The notes under the pieces were generated by a model. That model saw nothing but the letters and a program-made list of their open reading frames with translations. It was not told where the DNA came from and ran no database searches. This document shows, in pieces, positions 1 through 5,098 of a DNA stretch of 5,098 nt (position 1 is the stretch's first letter; every line of letters starts with the position of its first letter). The stretch covers positions 1 to 5,098 of the forward strand of contig JALOBQ010000074.1 in assembly GCA_023228185.1 (NCBI GenBank), read 5' to 3'. The position numbers were made by a program, and so were the translations under genes. This DNA is from Candidatus Omnitrophota bacterium (GTDB lineage Bacteria > Omnitrophota > Gorgyraeia > Gygaellales > Profunditerraquicolaceae).

Positions 1-1
1 G

Positions 2-1114
2 CAGGAACTTAATGTCGGGGAGGCAAAGGGTAAATTGATCCGCGAGCCGATGGGCGTGGTTGTTTTGATCGTGCCCTGGAATTATCCTTTATTAATCGCC
101 TGCTGGAAATTAGCTTCTGCTTTGGCGGCCGGCAATACTGTGATTTTAAAACCTTCCAGCCTGACACCATTAAGCGTATTGGTTTTAGCAAAGATCATCC
201 ACAACGCCGGCCTGCCTGCCGGAGTGGTAAATATTGTTAACGGCCCGGGCCAGAAAATCGGCCAACTGCTTTGTTCGGATAAGCGGGTGGATATGGTTTC
301 TTTTACCGGCAGTAATGAAACAGGAAAGAATATTTTGCAGTATTGCTCAACGCATATTAAAAAATCGATTATGGAACTGGGAGGAAAATCCGCTAGTTTG
401 ATATTTGCCGATAGCGACCTGGATCTGGCGGTAAACAGCGCGCTGGTTTCAGTTTTTTTGAACCAAGGGCAGATGTGCACGGCGATGTCGCGTATTTTTG
501 TGCAGGATACGCTTTATCAGCGTTTTATCGAGAGTTTCGCGGAAAAATCAAAACGCATTAAGCTGGGTTTATCCGACGACGCCCAAACGCAGTTAGGCCC
601 GTTAATTAACGACGCTCAGCGAAAAAAAATAATTAATTATATCGAAAAGGCCAAGATTGAAGGCGCCAAAGTTTTATGCGGCGGAGCTATCCCCGCGGAA
701 GCGGAATTAAAAAACGGTTATTTTTTCCAGCCTACGGCGCTGGTGAATGTTAATCCGCGGATGCATATATTCCACGAGGAAGTGTTCGGCCCGGTAACTT
801 TGATCGGGAAATTTTCTACTGTTGACCAGGCTGTGGAATTAGCCAATGATTCTGATTTTGGGTTAGCCGCCTGCGTTTGGAGCAAAGATTTGCCGCTTGC
901 CCAGGAAATAGCCGGCCGGCTTAACGCTGGGACTGTCTGGATAAATACCTACGGGATGTTTTATAATCAGCTTACTTACGGCGGGTTCAAACAGAGTGGT
1001 TTTGGCAAAGAGTTAGGTAAAGAAGGTTTCTTGGAATATACGCGGATAAAGAATGTTATCTTGGATCAATCAGAAGAAGGCAAACCATTGGTTCATTACT
1101 GGTATGGATTTTAA
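2..1114 (+). CDS. Aldehyde dehydrogenase (NAD(P)+-dependent, ALDH superfamily), 5'-truncated by window edge
   Basis: Oxidises an aldehyde to the carboxylic acid with NAD(P)+, probably in the cytoplasm. The frame is open from base 2, so the true start lies outside the window; 370 residues remain. Counting from base 2, I see the Rossmann-side motif VPWNYPL with the oxyanion Asn27, the cofactor-binding Lys50 in ILKPSS, FTGS at 101-104, the general base Glu125 in MELGGKS, the catalytic Cys159 in NQGQMCTA, Glu260 in HEEVFGPV, and the C-terminal GGFKQSGFGKELGKEG segment. The Asn-to-Cys spacing (132) fits the family. Compared with full members of about 490-500 residues, some 130 N-terminal residues are missing, explained by the window edge and not by decay. 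All catalytic residues are present. The overall look is betaine/aliphatic-aldehyde type, but the substrate cannot be read from sequence. The stop codon abuts the next ATG, implying co-translation with the acyl-CoA ligase, a plausible user of its acid product. A TTG at 35 is not the start, because conserved-looking coding sequence continues upstream. Confidence 0.95.
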   Translation, partial: QELNVGEAKGKLIREPMGVVVLIVPWNYPLLIACWKLASALAAGNTVILKPSSLTPLSVLVLAKIIHNAGLPAGVVNIVNGPGQKIGQLLCSDKRVDMVSFTGSNETGKNILQYCSTHIKKSIMELGGKSASLIFADSDLDLAVNSALVSVFLNQGQMCTAMSRIFVQDTLYQRFIESFAEKSKRIKLGLSDDAQTQLGPLINDAQRKKIINYIEKAKIEGAKVLCGGAIPAEAELKNGYFFQPTALVNVNPRMHIFHEEVFGPVTLIGKFSTVDQAVELANDSDFGLAACVWSKDLPLAQEIAGRLNAGTVWINTYGMFYNQLTYGGFKQSGFGKELGKEGFLEYTRIKNVILDQSEEGKPLVHYWYGF

Positions 1115-4100
1115 ATGCAGCTAATCGATATTCTTCAAAAACAAACGCTGGCGTTTGCCGGTAAGCCGGCGATAATCTTTCGCGACCAGAAAATTACTTT
1201 TGCCCAACTTAGCGAAAATGTTTTTAAGTTAGCTGACAGCCTGCGGAAACTTTCCATAAAAAGCGGCGATAAAGTCGCGATTTACCTGCCTAATTGGCCG
1301 GAATATATTTACAGTTATTTAGCGATCTGGTCGATCGGCGCGGTAGCTGTGCCGCTTGATTTTATGCTCACTGAAGACGAACTTGTTTCCTGCCTGGGGC
1401 ATTCCGAAGCAAAAATTTTAATTACTAAACATAAAGCCACGATTTCTTTTGTTTCTTTAAAAGAGAAGCTTCCCGCGCTTAAGCAGATTATTTCTTGCGG
1501 AGCGCAAGAAGCAGGGGTTTTAAATTTTCAGGAGCTTCTTGAGCATGGGCAAAAAGTTCCCGTCGATATCCAGCCAAATGATAAAGATACGGCAATCATT
1601 TTTTATACTTCTGGCACGACCGGAAAACCAAAAGGTGTTTTAATTAATTACGTCCAACTAAGTGCCCCGCCAAAGTCAATGGAATTTTTTGTTAACGCCG
1701 ATATCAGCTCAAAGGATACTACGCTCTGCGCTCTGCCTTTTTCTCATTTAGGCGGATTGATCTATATTCAAAATACGGTTACTTTCGGTTTGACGCTTGT
1801 TTTAATGGAACGCTTTATGCCGCTTGATTTTTTAAGATGCGTGCAAAATTTTAAGGTGAATTTTTTCTGGATCGTGCCGTCGATGTATTACGCTTTATTG
1901 CAGTTAAAAGAATTTGAGTCTTATGATTTAAGTTCTTTGCGCTGGATCGTCACGTTCGGGGCGTCAAATTCGCCGGATGCTTTACGCAGGTTCAACCAAT
2001 TTTGCCCGAAAGCCAGCCTTTTAAACGGCTGGGGCCTTACGGAAACCAACGCGCCTACGGTGGTTTTGCCGATGGGCTCAAAAAATATCGAAAGCGTGGG
2101 AAGACCCGCGCCCTGGATCCAGGTAAAAATCTTTGATGATTCCGGCAAGCCGCTTCCGGTTGGCTCTATCGGGGAAGTGGCGGTAAAAAGCTGGGTAGTT
2201 ACCGAGGGGTATTTTAAAGACCCGGAACTAACCGATAAAAGTATCCGTCAGGGTTGGTTTTATTCCGGCGATTTGGGAAAATTCGACGCGCAGGGTTATC
2301 TTTATATCGTGGGCAGAAAAAAAGAAATGATTAAAGTCGGAGGAGAGATCGTATTCGAGCCGGAGGTGGAAAGCGTGCTTTATAAACATCCGGATATCGC
2401 CGAAGCCGCGGTAGTGGGGGTTAATGATAAATTAAGAGGCGAAGTGCCGAAAGCTTTTCTGGTTACTAAGGAAGGGAAAGTGCTTAAAGAAGAGGATTTG
2501 CGTTATTTTCTGCGCGGCCATCTTGCGCATTTTAAAATTCCGCATTATTTTGAATTTTGCAGCGCGCTGCCAAAGAATCGAACCGGCAAGATCGACAAGG
2601 AAAAACTTAGGGACGGTTCTCAACTCAATCTAAGAGTGTCCCCTACTTAACTATAAAAAGGGACACACCTAAATGCAGTTGAGAACCGTCCCTAAAATAT
2701 TATGAAAGATATTAAAGAGTTAAATTTAAAAGAACTGGAAGAACAATTTTTATCTTGGGGCCAGCCAAAATACCGCGCAAAACAGGTGTTTGCCTGGATT
2801 TACAAGAAGGCGGCCGCTGATTTTAGCGCGATGAGCGATCTGCCTGAGGATTTGCGTAAGAAATTAGAAAAGGAATTTTTTATCGTCGGTTTGGAATTAG
2901 CCGATCTTCAGCGGTCAGTTGATGGGACGGCGAAATTCCTTTTTCAACTTAAAGATAAAGCGCTGGTTGAGGCGGTGAGTATTCCGGCGGCAAAACGCAT
3001 TACCGGCTGCGTTTCCACTCAAGTGGGTTGTAAATTCGGATGCAAATTCTGCGCCAGCGGCCTGAAAGGCTTTAAGCGCAATTTAAGCTGCGGCGAGATA
3101 TTAGAAGAGGTGCTTTATTTAAAAAATAACGCGCTGGACGCGGAATTAACGCATATTGTTTTTATGGGCACCGGCGAGCCGCTGGATAATTATGACAATC
3201 TTCTCAAGAGTATCCGTTTGATCAATTCGCCCGAAGCCTTTAACATCGGCGCCCGCAGAATCACTATCTCAACAAGCGGCTTGATTCCGGAAATCCAAAA
3301 GCTGCAAAATGAGGGGCTGCAATTCGAGCTTTCCATTTCTTTGCACGCGCCGGATGATTCGCGACGCTCTGAAATTATGCCGATAAACAAAAAATACCCT
3401 TTAAAGGATCTAATTTTAGCTTGCAAGAATTATATGGCTAAAACAAATCGCCAGATAACTTTCGAATATCTCCTGGTGAAAGGCTTTAACGCCGACATTC
3501 AGTCGGCAGATGCACTGGTCGCGCTGTTAAAGGATCTTAGTCTTGCTAAGGTTAACCTGATTGCGGCAAACCCCGTGCCGGAGTTAAATATTTTCGCCCC
3601 TGCCCAAGGGCAAATTGATAAGTTTAAAGAGTATTTGTTTAAGTCCGGCGTAAATGTTACTTTAAGGCGTGAGCGCGGCCAGGACATTGATGCTGCTTGT
3701 GGACAATTAAGGCTAAGGTATGAAAAATAATTTCGCAATAATTGTGATTTTTTTAACCAGTTTAATTTGCGGTTGCGCAAAACAAGAGGTTGCCAATATT
3801 TCCTCCCAGGGCAAAAATATTATTTGTTTTGGCGATAGTATAACTTTTGGTTATGGTGCGCTCGCCGGCGAAGATTACCCCGAGGAACTGGCGAAAATGG
3901 TTTTGCTGCCGGTGATTAATGCCGGCGTGTCCGGAGATACTTCTTTTGAGGCTTTAAAGCGGCTGGATAGCGACGTGATCCAAAAAAACCCGCGTTTGGT
4001 AATTGTGGAATTTTGCGGCAATGATTTTCTGAAAAAAGTTCCTCTCGAAGACACCCTAAAGAATTTGGATGAGATTATCACGCGCATTCAGCAGGCCGGC

Positions 4101-5098
4101 GCGATGGTCGCATTGGTTGATATCAGCGCGGGGATGTTTTTCAAAGAGTACCGCGCGGTTTTTAAAAAACTTGCCCGCAAGAAACAAGCGATTTTTATTC
4201 CGGCTGTTTTAAGCCGGGTAATTACCAATCCGTCAATGAAAAGCGATTTTTTGCATCCCAACCAGCGCGGCTATAAAATCGTTGCCAGCCGTGTTTATAA
4301 AGCTATTTCAGAATATATTAAATAAAACAATGAAAAAAATTACATTGGTTCAATTGAAAGAAAAACATAAGGGGGTTATCCTGGATATTCCCCAGGGCGC
4401 TGTTTTGCAAAATAAACTGATGAGTATGGGTATTTATAAGGGCAGGGAAGTTACTAAGATCAGCTACATTGGCCTAAAAGGCCCGGTGGCGATTAAGGTC
4501 GGCAGGAGCGTGATGGTTTTAGGTTATGGTATGGCCAATAAAATTATCGTGGAAACACAATGATCAAGAAAATATTTTTAGCGGGTAATCCTAACGTCGG
4601 TAAAAGCGTGATTTTTTCACGGCTTACCGGCGTGCAGGTGATCTCTTCTAATTACGCCGGCACCACGATTGAATTGATGCGCGGGTTTTTAAAAATCGGC
4701 GAAGAGGAGATCGAAGTAATTGACCTTCCGGGCACATACTCTTTTGAGCCGAATTCAAAATCAGAAGAGGTGGCTGTCGCTTTATTGAAAGAACAGCATA
4801 AAGATGAATTTATCGTAATTAATATCGTTGATTCCACTAACCTTGAGCGGAACCTTTATCTGACTTTACAGTTAATCGAAGAAGGCCTGCCTGTGTTAGT
4901 AGCGTTAAATATGTGTGATGAAGCGCAGCATCATGGCGTAACTATTGATAGCCAAAAACTCAGCCAGCTTTTAGGCGTCGCGGTTGTGCCAACCTGCGCG
5001 ATAACCGGATTAGGCATAAAAACTTTATTAGGTGAGATCAACCAAGTAAAATTAATTTCGCGGCCGCAAGTTTCTCACAGGCAGCGCTGGGAGGAGAT

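Overview
The window reads like a piece of a genome from an uncultured, probably Gram-negative, anaerobic bacterium. All genes lie on the + strand and are tightly packed. Base composition is moderately AT-rich by eye, Shine-Dalgarno signals are sparse, and there is a lipobox lipoprotein and a ferrous-iron (Feo) system. The codon style, compact layout and a GGGAC/GTCCC palindromic element recall candidate-phylum genomes such as Omnitrophota. That placement is an impression; no marker gene here settles it.

Layout: (1) 2-1114, the C-terminal three quarters of an NAD(P)-dependent aldehyde dehydrogenase, cut by the left window edge. (2) 1115-2650, an AMP-forming acyl-CoA synthetase/ligase whose ATG directly follows the dehydrogenase stop codon. 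(3) 2607-2695, an 89-bp inverted-repeat element that overlaps the end of the ligase gene and fills the only real intergenic gap. (4) 2702-3730, rlmN, the radical-SAM 23S rRNA/tRNA A2-methyltransferase. (5) 3720-4325, a predicted SGNH/GDSL-hydrolase lipoprotein overlapping rlmN by 11 bp. (6) 4330-4563, feoA. (7) 4560-5098, the N-terminal G domain of feoB, overlapping feoA by 4 bp and cut by the right window edge.

Functionally there are two modules. The dehydrogenase and ligase could act in sequence: aldehyde to carboxylic acid, then acid to acyl-CoA with ATP. The second module is an rlmN-lipoprotein-feoAB run that looks co-transcribed because of its overlaps, although the functions do not obviously form one pathway; only FeoA and FeoB are known partners. 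No RNA gene, CRISPR array, transposase gene, convincing promoter or intrinsic terminator was seen, and there is no gene-free stretch over 300 bases.

The most unusual item is the inverted repeat at 2607-2695. It has a perfect 19-bp outer stem and a 7-bp inner stem, supplies the last 11 or so codons and the stop of the ligase gene, and ends 6 bp before the rlmN ATG, which has no visible ribosome binding site. I found no evidence for a new multi-gene system here.
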